A DNA stretch of 64,000 nt, taken from assembly GCA_003550325.1 (NCBI GenBank), contig QKWP01000684.1:88638-152637 (forward strand), in the 5' to 3' direction. The number at the start of each line of letters is the position of its first letter. Position 1 is the first letter of the stretch. Shown piece after piece: positions 10,741 through 22,675 of this stretch. The notes beneath the pieces are model-generated. The model searched no databases. It saw only the letters and a program-made list of their open reading frames with translations, and had not been told where the DNA came from. Made by a program: the position numbers and the translations under genes. This stretch comes from Gigaspora rosea (taxonomy: Eukaryota > Glomeromycota > Glomeromycetes > Diversisporales > Gigasporaceae).

Positions 10741-11711
10741 TGAAACGAAGAACCTTTAATTTTTACGTATCATGATACAAAAGTTACTTTCTTGATGCAT
10801 CACATATTAAAATATCAAAAACTTAATTTTGCACTTTCCGTCTGTTCACTTACATGATTTTTAAATTATTTTTAATTGGCCAATTTATGAAATTGATAAT
10901 AACTTTTGATCCACTAGTCTGTTTTGAATGATTTAACTATCAAAATGTTCAGCTTGATAAGACGATTCTAACAAGCCCAAAATGGTTAAGATCCACTTAC
11001 AGGATCTCAAGATCATTTATCACTAAGTAAATTTCTTTACTATTTAATAACTTTTGATCCACTAAGCTGTTTTGAATGATTTAACTACCAAAATATTTGT
11101 CTCAGTAAGACGATTCTAACAAGCCCAAAATTGTTAAATTCCAATTACAGAATCCAAAGATCAATAAAGATTTATCAATCATTTAATTGAATTGATTTTT
11201 ATATATAAAATTAATTTGATTAAATGATTGATAAATCTTTATCGATTTTTGGATCCTGTGATTGGAATTTAATGATTTTGGGCTTGTTAGAATCGTCTCA
11301 CTGAGATGAACATTTTAGTGGTTAAATTATCCAAAACAGTCTAGTAGATCAAAAGTTATTCAATAATAAAGAAATTTATTTAGTGATAAATGATCTTGAG
11401 ATCCTGTAATTGGATTTAATAATTTTGGGCTTGTTAGAATTGTCTCGTCGAAATGAACATTTTGATAGTTAAATCATCCAAAACGGACTGATAGATCAAA
11501 AGTTATTATTAATTCCATAAATTAGAACATATATAAAATTTATAGTGCAAAAAATAAAATTGAGTTTTAGACAAACAATACTATGCTTTTATCTAGTAAA
11601 TAGCAAACTTTTTTAATTATTATATTTATATAAATATTTAGCTCCAGACAAACAATGCTACGCATTTACCTAGTTGTATATGGCTCTTAATTTGTATCTT
11701 TTAGTTTGTAC
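10741..11711. repeat. Large fold-back repeat made of ~145-bp units
   Basis: The arms about 10,878-11,180 and 11,205-11,525 are reverse complements around a centre near 11,195. Each arm carries two tandem copies of a ~145-bp unit whose landmarks are ACTTTTGATCCACTA, GATTTAACTATCAAAATGTT, GACGATTCTAACAAGCCCAA and an AGATC end. A single-arm relative lies at 44,868-45,055. Outside the arms (11,560-11,700) a CAGACAAACAATGCTACGC motif occurs twice. No coding sequence. Confidence 0.75.
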
Positions 11712-12325
11712 TACTTCGCAGGCAAATATGCCTGTAAAATTACTATAAATATACCTCTGATCTATTTTTTTAATCATTTAAAATATTTAAATAAAATTTG
11801 GTATTATAATATTTAATAACAAGGATTATATTTTTGAATTATTTAAATTTATATTATAAGACAAAAAGTTTATGTTGCTTATAAGCTGAAAATATTAAAT
11901 TTTAAAGAAATTTTTTAACCAAAAAAATATTTTACAATATCTTGGCGAATTCTTTAAANATAGTTTCTAATACAATATTGTAGTTTATATAAAGGATAAC
12001 AACTTTCATTATTTGACTTTATATGATTTACTTGTAAAAATTAAGACTTGTATTAGAAGTGAAAAATTTTTTTATAAACGGGAACATATAAAATTTGAGA
12101 AAACCTAAAGAAAAAATTCTGTAGTAAAAGTTTCAAAACAAAAACTTTAAACTTTTATTACATCAAAGTTTTTTAATAATTTTAAAAAAATTTTATAATA
12201 AAGTTGATAAAACAGAACTAATATTAAAATTTTTACTTAGAAAGTATATAGCTAAAATTAATATTTAAGGTTTTATTTAAAAAATTTAAAATTTTAAAAT
12301 TTTCACAGGCAAATATGCCTGCATA
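11712..12325. mobile_element. Non-autonomous element with CAGGCAAATATGCCTG ends
   Basis: The self-complementary motif CAGGCAAATATGCCTG occurs at both ends (about 11,717 and 12,307), followed inward by TAAAATTA or TGAAAATTTTAAA, so the ends form inverted repeats. The interior is AT-rich and non-coding; one ambiguous base lies at about 11,959. The target duplication is not clear. Confidence 0.5.
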
Positions 12326-13359
12326 ACAAAGCAAGAGATAGGGTCTGTGATTAAATTATTGTTTGTTTTGATATTATCAAAATAAACAGGATATGTATGG
12401 TAGTTAAGAATACTATTAATCATTTTGGTAGGATTGTTAAGAAGTCTATCGCATCTGTTAGAAATAGCAGTATTGATGTGTTCTCTTAGGGGAGTGACAA
12501 AAATTAGGTGATTTTTTAGGGGGGGGTAAAAAAAAAGTGAAATTATATATAAGGAACCTGACTATATATATATTAAAGAAGAGGAAGGGGGTAGACCTCT
12601 GATAAAAAATAATCAGGTGATTAATGACACGGCCCTTAGGAATTTTGCATTTTCAAGATTGCGAGCATTATATAAAGTTTTCCAGATTTGTTTTATATCT
12701 AAAATCCATTGTGCTAAATATTGTTTGTTAGAGGGTAGAAGATTAATTTAAAGATTGTGTTTTTGGTTAAAATATTGAATTTTGTTATTAAGATCAGATG
12801 GGATAGACAGATTATTATATATAAGGTTTTTAGTTTGATATATAATACTGCTAATTGTTTTAAGATCATTATATAGCTTTGTTGCCTTGGGTGTAAATAT
12901 GTGATAAAAGTTACAGACTGTGAATTTTTTGTTAAGGATGATCTGAGTAATACTGGTTTGAATTTGATGCCAAACTTTTCTAAAGAGCTATCAGTATAGG
13001 AGATAGAGGATATATTATTGATACTAAGGTTGTAATTAATTTGGTTTAAAAATTCTTCCCAAGTTTCCTTGGTCATTGCTTTGTAGTTAAAAACTCTGCG
13101 TTTGCTTCTAGTTTTGTATCGAAGTTTGTTAGATAGAGCAAAAGAAAAAGCCCATTGAGATACACAAAATCAAATGATCACTATTAGTAAAAATAATTGA
13201 ACTATGAGTTGAAAATTTTGTTAAAAAAGGAATTATTGGGCCATAAGCCCAAATATAGTCAATTCTGCTAGAGTATTGGCTACTTGTCCAAGTGTGTTCT
13301 AAGTTATTTGTATGATCAGCAAGGTCATACATATTATTCATCAGCAAATTTATAATAGC
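12326..13359 (-). pseudogene. LINE-B endonuclease C-terminus and linker
   Basis: The minus strand from 13,347 reads L-M-N-N-M-Y-D-L-A-D-H-T-N-N followed by Y-S-S-R-I-D-Y-I-W and S-D-H-L-I-L-C, the RIDYIW and SDH blocks of LINE endonucleases. It continues through the endonuclease-RT linker (W-E-E-F-L-N-Q-I-N-Y at 13,070; S-N-R-C-D-R-L-L near 12,450). The Harbinger-like MITE at 12,489-12,635 interrupts it. Confidence 0.75.
12489..12635. mobile_element. PIF/Harbinger-like MITE, family P1, copy A
   Basis: TTA target duplication (12,486-12,488 and 12,636-12,638). The ends are GGGGAGTGACAAAAATTAGG and the complement of TGATTAATGACACGGCCC. It shares the G-run, the AACCTGACTATATATA block and the AGACCTCTGATAAAAAATAA block with copies B (17,327) and C (18,921). 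On the minus strand, its removal restores a continuous LINE-B frame (A-K-F-L-R-E-H-I-N). Confidence 0.85.
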
Positions 13360-13439
13360 GTAATCTTACGTAAGGTCTTACGAACCGTAATATAATCAAA
13401 ATATTACGTAATATATTTCGAAATTTCGAAATATCAAAT

Positions 13440-14135
13440 TTTTGAAATATTACGAAAGTAATTCCGAAATATTTCGAAATATGTTACAAAATATTTCGAA
13501 CCCTTTCAAAATATTATAGGACTAGGAAACCAAGCTGGATCAGTAGATCTGTAACCTGGATCACGCATCAGACTGATTTTTTGAAATAGTTCGAAATAGT
13601 TCAACAATGTTCAAATTCTGTACTACAAGATCAGATTAGATCTTTTGTTTATAATTAGATCTTCTATTTTGTTTTTTTTTACTTTTTAATCGTAACGATA
13701 TATAACAATTAATTGCATAATGTTTTGACCGCATTACGAAATTTCAACCAAAAAAAAAAATTTTGAAAAGTTCAAAAACTCTTAAGCCCTTTAATCCACA
13801 AGCNNNNNNNNNNNNNNNNNNNNNNNNNNNNNNNNNNNNNNNNNNAAAAAAAAAAAGCCGTTTTGCACAATTTTTATCCTCTCACCCTTTTACCCCTCTC
13901 TCACTTTTTTTCCTCTCTCTTTTTTTTTCTTCTTTTTTTTCTCTTTCTTTTTTTTTAATATTTCAAATACTTTCAAAATATTTTAGAATCAGTAAATCTG
14001 TAACCTGGATCATATCAAGGACGCGTTTGACTAATATTTTCAAAATGTTTTGATGATTTTTGATTATTGTGCTACAAAATCAGATTAGATCTTTGTTTAT
14101 TTTTTTTTTGTTTATAATTAGATCTTTTATCAATT
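13440..14135. repeat. Direct repeat pair with Phe/Leu-like T-rich tracts
   Basis: Segments 13,440-13,680 and 13,965-14,135 share TCAAAATATT, GTAACCTGGATCA, CAGATTAGATCTTTTGTTTA and TTTATAATTAGATCTT in the same order. Between them lies a 42-base run of N (13,804-13,845) and pyrimidine-rich low-complexity DNA. Confidence 0.6.
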
Positions 14136-14269
14136 TTACATTGTTTTTTGTTTTCCTTTTGTTTTTTTTGGGTTCGTTTCATTTTTTTTAGTTTTGTTTT
14201 GTTTTTTTTTATTTTTATTTTTATTTTTTTTTATATTTTAATTTTTTTTATTTTATTTCTACACTTTAC

Positions 14270-15075
14270 TACTAGCATTTTGCAAGAAATCCAATACTTT
14301 TCAGCACTTTGTACAAGCCAACTTAGCTTTTCAATACTTTGCAAAAACACACAACTAATTTCTCTGGTAATTTTTAAATTTCAAGAACGCAAGTTTTTGC
14401 AAGTTTTTGCAAGGTTTTGCTTTATTTATTTTTTCGTTTCATGTTTTTTGTTTTTGTTTTTTTTATTTTAATTAATTTATTTTATTCTAGCACTTTGCAA
14501 AAACCTTCGACGATTTCTGAATTGCAAGATTATGAACTCTTACTTCAGAGAAATGGAGATTTGGAGCTTCGTTTATTTTTTTATTTAGTTTGCTTACATT
14601 TTTGTTTTTTGTTTGTTTTCTTTTTTTTTTTACTTATTTTTTTAATTTTATTATATTTTAATTATCCTTTACTTCTTTCGGAACTTTGCAAGAAAACGAC
14701 TTGACTTTTCCAGCACTTTACAAGAACACCAATTCTAATATCTCTGGCACTTTGCAAGAAGCCATGAATATGAACGAATATAATCGAATATAATCAAATA
14801 TAAGCAAATATAAGCAATATAATAGTTTATTTTTTTCGGGTTTGTTTTTTTGATATTTTTTCAGGTTTGTTTTTTGTTCTTGTTTGTTTTTTTTACTTAT
14901 TTTTTTAATTTTATTTTATTTACCGGTATTCCTTACTTCTTTTGGAACTTTGCAAGAAAACGACCTGACTTTTCTGGCACTTACAAGAACATTAACTTTA
15001 ATTTCTCTACCACTTTGTAAGAAGTAGTAAATATAAGCAAATATAAGCAAATATGAGCAATATAAGCGAATATAA
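14270..15075. repeat. Diverged CACTTTGCAAGAA repeat array
   Basis: The motif CACTTTGCAAGAA and variants recur irregularly (about 14,275, 14,330, 14,492, 14,680, 14,745, 14,945, 15,010), alternating with T-rich tracts. The array ends in AATATAAGC repeats (14,775-15,090). It yields T-rich Phe/Leu frames that are not genes. Confidence 0.55.
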
Positions 15076-15109
15076 GCGAATATGAGCAAATATTAGGAAT
15101 ATAGATGCT

Positions 15110-15610
15110 GGTGAAATTAATCCATTTCACCAGGTGAAATAGTGAAATAGTTTCACCAGAATTACACCAAAATTTTATTTTGGTGAATTGGTGAAATTGG
15201 TGAAATTGGTGAATTGGTGAAATTGGTGAAATTGGTGAATTACTAGTGAATTGGTGAATTGGTAAATTGGTGAAATGGTGAATCTAGTGATGTGAATTCT
15301 ACCAATTTGGCATATTCCTACCGGTATCTACCGGTAGATGGTAGCTACCAGTAGCTACCACTACCGGTAGATCTACTAGTTATATGATAAATAAAATTTA
15401 TTTGACAAATCATATACTTTTCAATATTTATAATGCATTATATAATTTTTAAAATTTTATTCTATTATTTTATTGGTATCTACCCTGCATATAATTTACC
15501 TAACTACAGGTAGCTACCAACTCACATCACTAGGTGAATCGGTGAAATGGTGAATTGGTATTGGTGAATTGGTAAAACAGTGAATTGGTGAAACAGTGAA
15601 ATAAATGGCA
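15110..15610. repeat. Left subterminal TGGTGAAATT satellite of the hAT
   Basis: Dozens of 8-9 bp units (GGTGAATT, GGTGAAATT) run in one direction, interrupted by the hAT MITE at 15,285-15,532. In hAT elements such subterminal repeats commonly bind transposase; that role is inferred here. Confidence 0.8.
15285..15532. mobile_element. hAT-type MITE in the satellite
   Basis: A perfect 8-bp duplication GGTGAATC lies at 15,277-15,284 and 15,533-15,540. The ends are TAGTGATGTGA and TCACATCACTA. The interior shows palindromic ACCGGTAGATGGTAGCTACC-type blocks. It landed inside the satellite of the larger hAT, so it is younger than that element. Confidence 0.85.
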
Positions 15611-17177
15611 TTTAATTTAATAGTTGTGCAAAATTCATAACTTAGACTCACTGACCTTTGGAAGTGACATAAAGTAAAGCTAGTAATTTTTTTATTTATA
15701 TAATAGTTTTACAAACTAGCAACTGTTTTTTAATCAATTTAGGCAAATTAGAAAGTGACAACCTTTCTGTGTTGTTATTTGTTTCTCTAACGAAATTATT
15801 CCAATTTATTTCTTTAACTCTTATATAATTAGTTTTTATATATATTTAACATCATATTGACCAAACCGCGGCAAAACAACAAAACTAAATCAAAAAACAA
15901 GCAGAGTTAACAAGCATTATGATAATAAGCAGTAAATTAGTCAACTAATGAAGTAAAATGGGGGACAACAACTTCCAACTACTTTTTTTGTAAATATAAA
16001 TAAAACCTCAAACAGCTACTGAGTATAAAGCACCTTTTCTTTCGTCTATTTTAATAAGATCAATGAACTTGTTTGGTGTTAGAATAAAATTAAGGTAATG
16101 TTACTTGTTTCTGTCACTTTATGGAATTTATTTTTATATTGTACATTTTGCAATCTAAATTCAAACTTAAGCAATCATTTATTCTCAAACTTTGCCTTAT
16201 ATTCAAAATGCAGTATTAGTCGTTTAGAATCAATATTTCTTATTTTCTTATTACCCATATAATTCACTTTAAATCCACTTGAATCGATGTCAATCAATGG
16301 TGATTTGTCTTCAATATCTGAATAACACCCATTCAAATTCTTAATATTGCATTGTTAATCGTTGATCTTAGAGAAGAGTTGTAAAACTAAAGGACGTTTG
16401 CTTATTATTGGTAAGGTCAATTGAACTATTATATAACGTGATGTGCTATTTTTAGGGGGCATGATTTTTGAAATAATGCCCGTGCCTGTTATTTTGAGAA
16501 TTCACAGAAAATTTGATAACAACAGCCAGCTTGAAATATTCTTTTATCATTATTGCAGCTATTTTGTCCATTTAATCCACCCACCACTTTTAGCATACTT
16601 TAAGTACTATCCAAACATCTTGCATATATTGGTATCAGACTTTGAAAATAAGTGAATGCTACAATATCTTCAACATTCGGATTCATTGATATGTATTTTT
16701 TGTTTTTGCTTTGCCTGTATGTATAATAGAATAAATAGGATACTAATAAGTGTTTATAATATATTCCTTTGTTATAAATTCAAAATATTCTAATTTATGG
16801 TTTCGGTTAGAATCATTGGGCCTACTTTAAAATTACTTTACCTAGAAATTTTATTAATAATACTAATTTTTAGCCTTCATGTATATAAGTCTGGTTGCAA
16901 GAGGAGTTATTATGTTCCTATTATTATTATATTTTTATAAAGGCGAAAAGATGTTGTAAATTTTAGGCTATGAAACTACTAATCTTAAAAGTAGATCCAT
17001 ACAAAGAATTGGATTTGTTTACATATCATACTATACAATTTTTGACTTTTTGTCATTCATGATTCAAAAATAAAAAATTTTTACGATTTACCACTTAAAC
17101 CTTATATTTATTATTATCAGGTATAGAAAAAATTTATTACATGCATAACTCAAATATTAATACGTATAATAAATTTT
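15611..17177. other. hAT interior, no gene recognised
   Basis: One 70-residue plus-strand frame (16,443-16,655) lacks motifs and support and was not accepted. The rest is AT-rich non-coding DNA between the satellite and the transposase stop. Confidence 0.4.
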
Positions 17178-17326
17178 TTAATCCTCTTTATTTTGCAATA
17201 CCATTTGACATCGTACTAACTCAATAGGATCATAATTCATATTACCTTCATCTCTAGCCCGATTAGTTGTAACTGGTTCTGAGGAAAATATTGCATCTCC
17301 AGATGCTAAAAACTCTGTTAATGTTA

Positions 17327-17479
17327 GGGGAGTAACAAAAATCGGGTGATTTTTTAGGGGGGGAGGGGGGTAAAAAAAGTTAAAATCATATATAAGAACC
17401 TGACTATTTATATATTAAGGAAGAGGGAGGGGAGGTAGGCCTCTGATAAAAAATAATCAGGTGATTAATGACACTGCCC
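17327..17479. mobile_element. PIF/Harbinger-like MITE, family P1, copy B
   Basis: TTA at 17,324-17,326 and 17,480-17,482. Same orientation as copy A. On the minus strand, excising it with one TTA rejoins the hAT transposase frame as N-S-I-D-L-T-L-T-E-F-L, so the insertion is precise. Confidence 0.88.
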
Positions 17480-18920
17480 TTAAATCTATTGAATTTGCAA
17501 TATTTAACATTAAATCTTCCAAATATTCACTTTCATTAGTCTCACCATTATCAATATTGTCATCTAAAGTTTCAAGTACCGGTAAATCATATGTAACCAT
17601 AGATGTATTAATACTTTCATATAACTCTTCATTATTTAAATTTTTGTCATAAAGTTGAAGTTTTTTATCAGAATTTGAAAGATAGTAAGAGCGTATTTTT
17701 GCCATATCTTCTACTCAAAAAAGACAAAGTCGAGTTTGCTTATTACCATAAAACTATTTAAACATTGAAAGTTTCTTTTGCAGACGGCTTGTGAAAGAAC
17801 AATTGAGAATAAATGTAATGCTAATTGTTGAAGTTGATCTTGATCATTATCAACATATATGCTACGCCACCATTTAATTGGTATTTCACGAATAGAATTA
17901 TAGGAAAGATTGTAAGGTTCATCTTTCTGTTTCTAACTTCGCATTTCTACCAATAATTGTGTGCATAACTCTTCCGAATAATGTAAATCATTCCAAATTA
18001 GTGCAGCAGTTTCATAAATTTTATCCAATACGGCTCTTTTTAAGCCATGACCTAAATACATGTATTATAATTAATCATATTAGAAAAATTTAGCTAAAAT
18101 TGAAATATTATATAGAAATGTGATCTAATTATAAATTTTATATATAAAAACTGGTTTATACATAAAATTATGATCGGATCACATCTATTAACTTATATAT
18201 ACCTCTATATAAAGGATGTAACCAGTATGCAAGAATTGTAACTAGATTTACAAGTTCATCAAATCATCGATTAAAATTATTAATAATATTTTTTTTTCAC
18301 TTATTAGAATTTTCAACTCGATTAATATTTGCAGCTAATCTAATCAAACCAATAAAAATATCGGCTAAATTGGCTGTTTTAGCTTCTAAACAATTTGGCA
18401 ATTCCTTTACAGGTTTCAAAATGACAGAAATCTGATGGCACTTCATATAAAAATCTTCATCCTCAAGAAGATCAAATACTGCAGCATTAGAGATTACAGA
18501 CATATGATTTTCCAAAATCTATAAAAAAATTATACTATCATTATATACTATAAATTTAAAATTAAATAAATATTATTAACTATTACACTTACCCAATCAA
18601 AAAGGGCTTGGATTTAACAATTGAATCTACTGTTGTAAACAGTATTCCCCAACGAGTTTTACAATACGATTTAATTTCCCCACCTTTGATTTTCATAAGA
18701 CAAAGTTGTTCTGAATAATATTCATGAGCAACATGAGAATTATGAAAAAAATTTAAAATTAAACCACATTTGGTAATAATATCATTAATTGAATCTAATT
18801 TAGTAAAATCAGATGCAAGCAAGTTTACTGTATGTGCAGCGCATCTAATATTTAATATAGAAGGATAAGTGTCATGAACAATTCGATGAGCTACTCAAAG
18901 ATTTGCTCCTGAATCCGTAA

Positions 18921-19065
18921 GGGCAGTGTCATTAATTACCTGATTATTTTTTATCAGAGGCCTACCCTCTATTTTTTAATATACATATAGTCAGGTTCTT
19001 ATATATAATTTCAACTTTTTTTGACCCCCATCCTCTAGAAAATCACCTGATTTTTGTTACTCCCC
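18921..19065. mobile_element. PIF/Harbinger-like MITE, family P1, copy C (inverted)
   Basis: TAA at 18,918-18,920 and 19,066-19,068, i.e. TTA on the minus strand. Opposite orientation to copies A and B. Excision with one duplication restores T-I-V-T-D-S-G-A-N in the transposase core. Confidence 0.88.
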
Positions 19066-19964
19066 TAACAATTGTCGCGAACTTTTCAACTCCTATTTTT
19101 TCAATAAAACTTAAAATTTCACTGGCTATAAACTTTCCTGTATGACTAACTTTGTTATACTCCTTAAGTTTAATAAGATATTCCTTACACTTAGATATAG
19201 TTATAATAAAGTTATAAATTGAATCATGTGTGGGTGATGTCCATTTGTCAAGGGCTATTATAATAAAAAATTTTGGTTTAAAATTTTATTAATTATAATT
19301 TTAAAAACATTTTTATATTACATACATAAAGTAAGATATTCTTCTTTTTCTAGGTCATTATCAATTCGTTTATCAATTCTTAAAACTTCTTGGTCTATAA
19401 AACGACCAGAAAGCCTATCACGTAATGGGAGGTCAAATCCAGGAATTGCAAGTTGAAACAAGTCAATTATGAAAGGATTTTCTATAGTTTCAAATGAAAA
19501 ATTACATATAATCCAAGCTTTTAAAATAGCTTTATTTAAAGATTCCACTTATGCTTCAGGAAGTGGTTCAATTTTTGGAAAATGGATTGTAATTTCAGAT
19601 TGATTGTGTTTTACTTTCTTTCATGTTTGAGTTTTTTCTTCAGCAATAATATCTCGCCAAAAATATTTAATTTTATTAGGAACATTTAAACATTGTTGAG
19701 CAAGATGCAAGCGCATATTATCAGGTCGACCTCTGTCCCACAAAACAGGACAATATTTACAACTAGCTTTATAATGTCCTCGACCTAAACTAATACCTTG
19801 ATTAACTTAAAGCCAAATATCTCCTTGCTTTTTACCACTAACATTTTGCGTTTGGTAAGTGATTGGCTTAATTCACTTGTTTCATTTGTTTCACTATATT
19901 CTTGTGGTTTATTTTCACTAACGCTAAATGTATTAGAAGCAATTTCTGAATTTCGTAATGCCAT

Positions 19965-20726
19965 TAATTTTCAAAAAAGATATGTATCGTCATAAATATA
20001 TAACTAGAAAAAAATTAAATATTCTTGCCTTTTTAGTTTATTAATCAGGATTTAGTATTTGATACTAGATTCAAACTTGATATTTGGCTAAATCGTCAAC
20101 AAATCAATTTTACAATAATACAATATATTGATATTGGCATTTAGACTTTTAACATGGTATTTCCTTTTATGAGTAACATTTTCTCACGTTGTTTTGGAGT
20201 TTCTTACACATTATATTCTAAATTATAATATACAACAAACATAAGGCACAATTGTGAGAATCTTTAGAGCTTAAAACCAGATTTTTTTTTATCTGTATGG
20301 ATATATTCTTTAAAAGTTAGATTATATTGTTATCCACGGATCACGAAATAACCTGGTGGGTAATCTAAATAACTGAGCAGGTAGCTCTCCCACAAAAAAT
20401 TTTACTCCCCATGATTTTTATCCAATGAAACCCAATGAAACTCTTTGGGATTAGAGTGAAGCCATGTTAGAAGGTAAACTCATTGATTAATGTTTTTGAG
20501 AGGAATCTATGGACGTTAGATGTATATCATGAGACATCAACTTATACTGTTCTATGCTTTTTGGCTAACAAAAAAGGTTTTTATCATCATGAAAGTGATA
20601 TTATAACATTAAATTTATTTACTTTTATATTTTTATGATCTTTTCAGAATTTACCAAAAAAATATTTTCATGCTGATAGATAATGTACTAAATAGTACAT
20701 AAACTGGTTTTTGTGATACAAAACGG
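19965..20726. other. hAT interior upstream of the transposase
   Basis: Presumably the promoter/leader side of the transposase. No gene, TATA box or repeat could be supported. Confidence 0.35.
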
Positions 20727-21046
20727 TTCGACTAACTAACAGCTCAGCTAACTAATGGCTTAACAGCTAGCTAAAAAATGGTTCAGCTAAAAAATGGCTT
20801 AGTTAAAATATGGCTCAGCTCTGTTATAGCCAGCTGTTAGCCGAATGAAGCTGGTAATTTGTACCACTAGCTATCGCTATGTATTTTCGAATTGGTACTA
20901 TAACATATAAATTTTACATGTAATTCGAAAATACATAGCGATAGCTAGTGATGCTTCGCTCGGCTAACAGCTAGCTATAACAGAGCTGAGCCATATTTTA
21001 GCTGAACCATTTTTTAGCTAGCCATTTAGCCGTTAGTTAGCCATAC
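20727..21046. repeat. Large palindrome (fold-back element)
   Basis: The arms share ATGGCTCAGCTCTGTTATAG, GCTGTTAGCCGA and CTAGCTATCGCTATGTATTT in complementary orientation around a centre near 20,915. Repeated GGCTAACTAA/AAATGGTTCAGC modules extend to both ends. It is non-coding and probably a MITE. Confidence 0.7.
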
Positions 21047-22479
21047 TCCCAAAAAATTTTAAAAACTGACGACCCAAAAGATACATTAATAAATACAGTG
21101 TATTCCACAGAATATTAGTAAAATACGTGGCTGAAGGCCACGTGGTTTACTATTATTCTGTGGTGTTCACTGATATTCATAAAATAACTACTGTAATTTA
21201 TCTAACATAACAACTTGTGCAATATGTTATTAAATAAGCATCCTTATTTGATCATTTTTTTAGATTAATCTACTTTTAACTTTATTGATCTCTTTATTTC
21301 TAACGAAATAGATATAAGAAACCGCAACACTGCTCCAACCAAAGAAAGCGTGTAGAGAACACTGACAAGTGCACTACAAGGTGGGTTACGTTCGGTTAAC
21401 AGATTTCATGAGACTATTAACTATTGAAAACTTTTTTACAATTCATTATCTAATTGAAGTGCTGGACAAAAGAACTACAAAAAATAGAGTATTCATTCTT
21501 GTGTACTCTTTGAATTTACTTATGCGAATACTTTTATTTATTACTATATATATAAATAAACGAAAATTGCAGAACCCACAGGCATTATTTTAAAAATGAG
21601 CAAGCCAACAGTTTGAGAACCTGTAGTCATTGCTTATACTGCAGGAATATATCAGTACTAGATTTCGTAAACTCCATGAAGATGATTATGTTGAAGGTAT
21701 ATGATGAAGGTATTTGTAGTTAAATGAATTTTATTATTTTATTAATCTGTTATTTTAATGCACGAACTATTATTAAGACTATTACAAAAACTATTGTCAA
21801 AACTGTTGTAAGAACTATCATAAAGATTGAATAAACTATCGCAAGGAGCATTATATCTTTTAAACCACCACCTGGTATTAGAAAGCTATCATGAATTTCA
21901 TGATCTTTATCTGTAGAATTTCAGCACTACCAAGACTATCCTTAAGCGATACAGCAAATAGTTTAATGCCTTTGACTTTTCAAGATATTTAAAATCAAAA
22001 TGATAGTGCAATCAATAAAAATTTTAATTGTCTTTTTTTAAATATAATTTTTAAATAATTAAATAAAATGCTTTTTTGTTTAATAGTTAATTAATTATTG
22101 AACAAATAATGAATAAATAAAAAAAATAAAAATCTAAAGCCTATTGCTGATATATGAGAATTTTATGCAATTCAATGTGCTACAATTTTAATCACACTGA
22201 TCTAAATGAATAATCTAGAAAAAAAACACGAGTTGTTACTTAGTACCCATAGGATAATTTTGTTTATTTTTAGTATAGTAATCTGGTTGGTGTTTTCCAT
22301 GTTTGGAGTTTTGTAAGTTTTTTAATTCGTTATTATTCATGGAGTTTCACTTGATAGCATTTACTTAGCAACCCAGCCCAGTCACCAAGCCGTTTAGTGA
22401 TGTGACCTGTTATCCGTTAGATATACCAAGAACGTATGGTGAGTTTGCAAAATCTTGCATTTGATTGGGTGTTAACACT
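21047..22479. other. hAT interior, no gene recognised
   Basis: A short hairpin GTGGCTGAAGGCCACGTGG lies near 21,128. A 74-residue plus-strand frame (21,369-21,593) has no motif support. Confidence 0.35.
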
Positions 22480-22675
22480 ACTCTACCATCTCACCAATTC
22501 ACCAATTCACTGTTTCACTGTTTTACCAATTCACCAATTCACTAATTCACCAATTCACCAATTCACCAATTACACCAATTACACCAATTCACCAGTTATA
22601 CCAGTTACACCAATACCGATTGGTGATTAGTGAAATGGTGAAATCATTTCACCACTCTGATTTAATTTCATCAGC
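22480..22675. repeat. Right subterminal satellite of the hAT
   Basis: Units of TTCACCAATT lie in the complementary orientation to 15,110-15,610, as expected for inverted subterminal arrays. The array produces a short spurious frame (HQFTNSPI-like) that is not a gene. Confidence 0.8.

Larger units (their letters stand above)
17178..19964 (-). pseudogene. hAT-family transposase with BED zinc finger (broken)
   Basis: Minus strand, start chosen at 19,964 (M-A-L-R-N-S-E). A BED-type finger follows (H-Y-K-A-S-C-K-Y-C-P ... H-L-A-Q-Q-C, about 19,770-19,690). After it come an R-L-S-G-R-F-I-D segment, the D-S-G-A-N-L core (about 18,915), a C-K-T-R-W-G segment (about 18,660) typical of hAT catalytic cores, and a C-terminal dimerisation-like region K-W-W-R-S-I-Y ... 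L-A-L-H-L-F-S-I ... C-K-R-N-F (about 17,870-17,770). It ends M-V-L-Q-N-K-E-D at 17,178. Several stops and frame changes and two MITEs interrupt it (17,327-17,479; 18,921-19,065). Its position between matched hAT ends supports the call. Confidence 0.85.

Noticed and set aside
11712-12325. Possible solo LTR
   Set aside because: The terminal motif is self-complementary and arranged as inverted, not direct, repeats, with no TG...CA ends or target duplication.
14148-14704. Phe/Leu-rich plus-strand frames resembling membrane proteins
   Set aside because: They come from T-rich low-complexity DNA and a degenerate CACTTTGCAAGAA array; no start context or motif.
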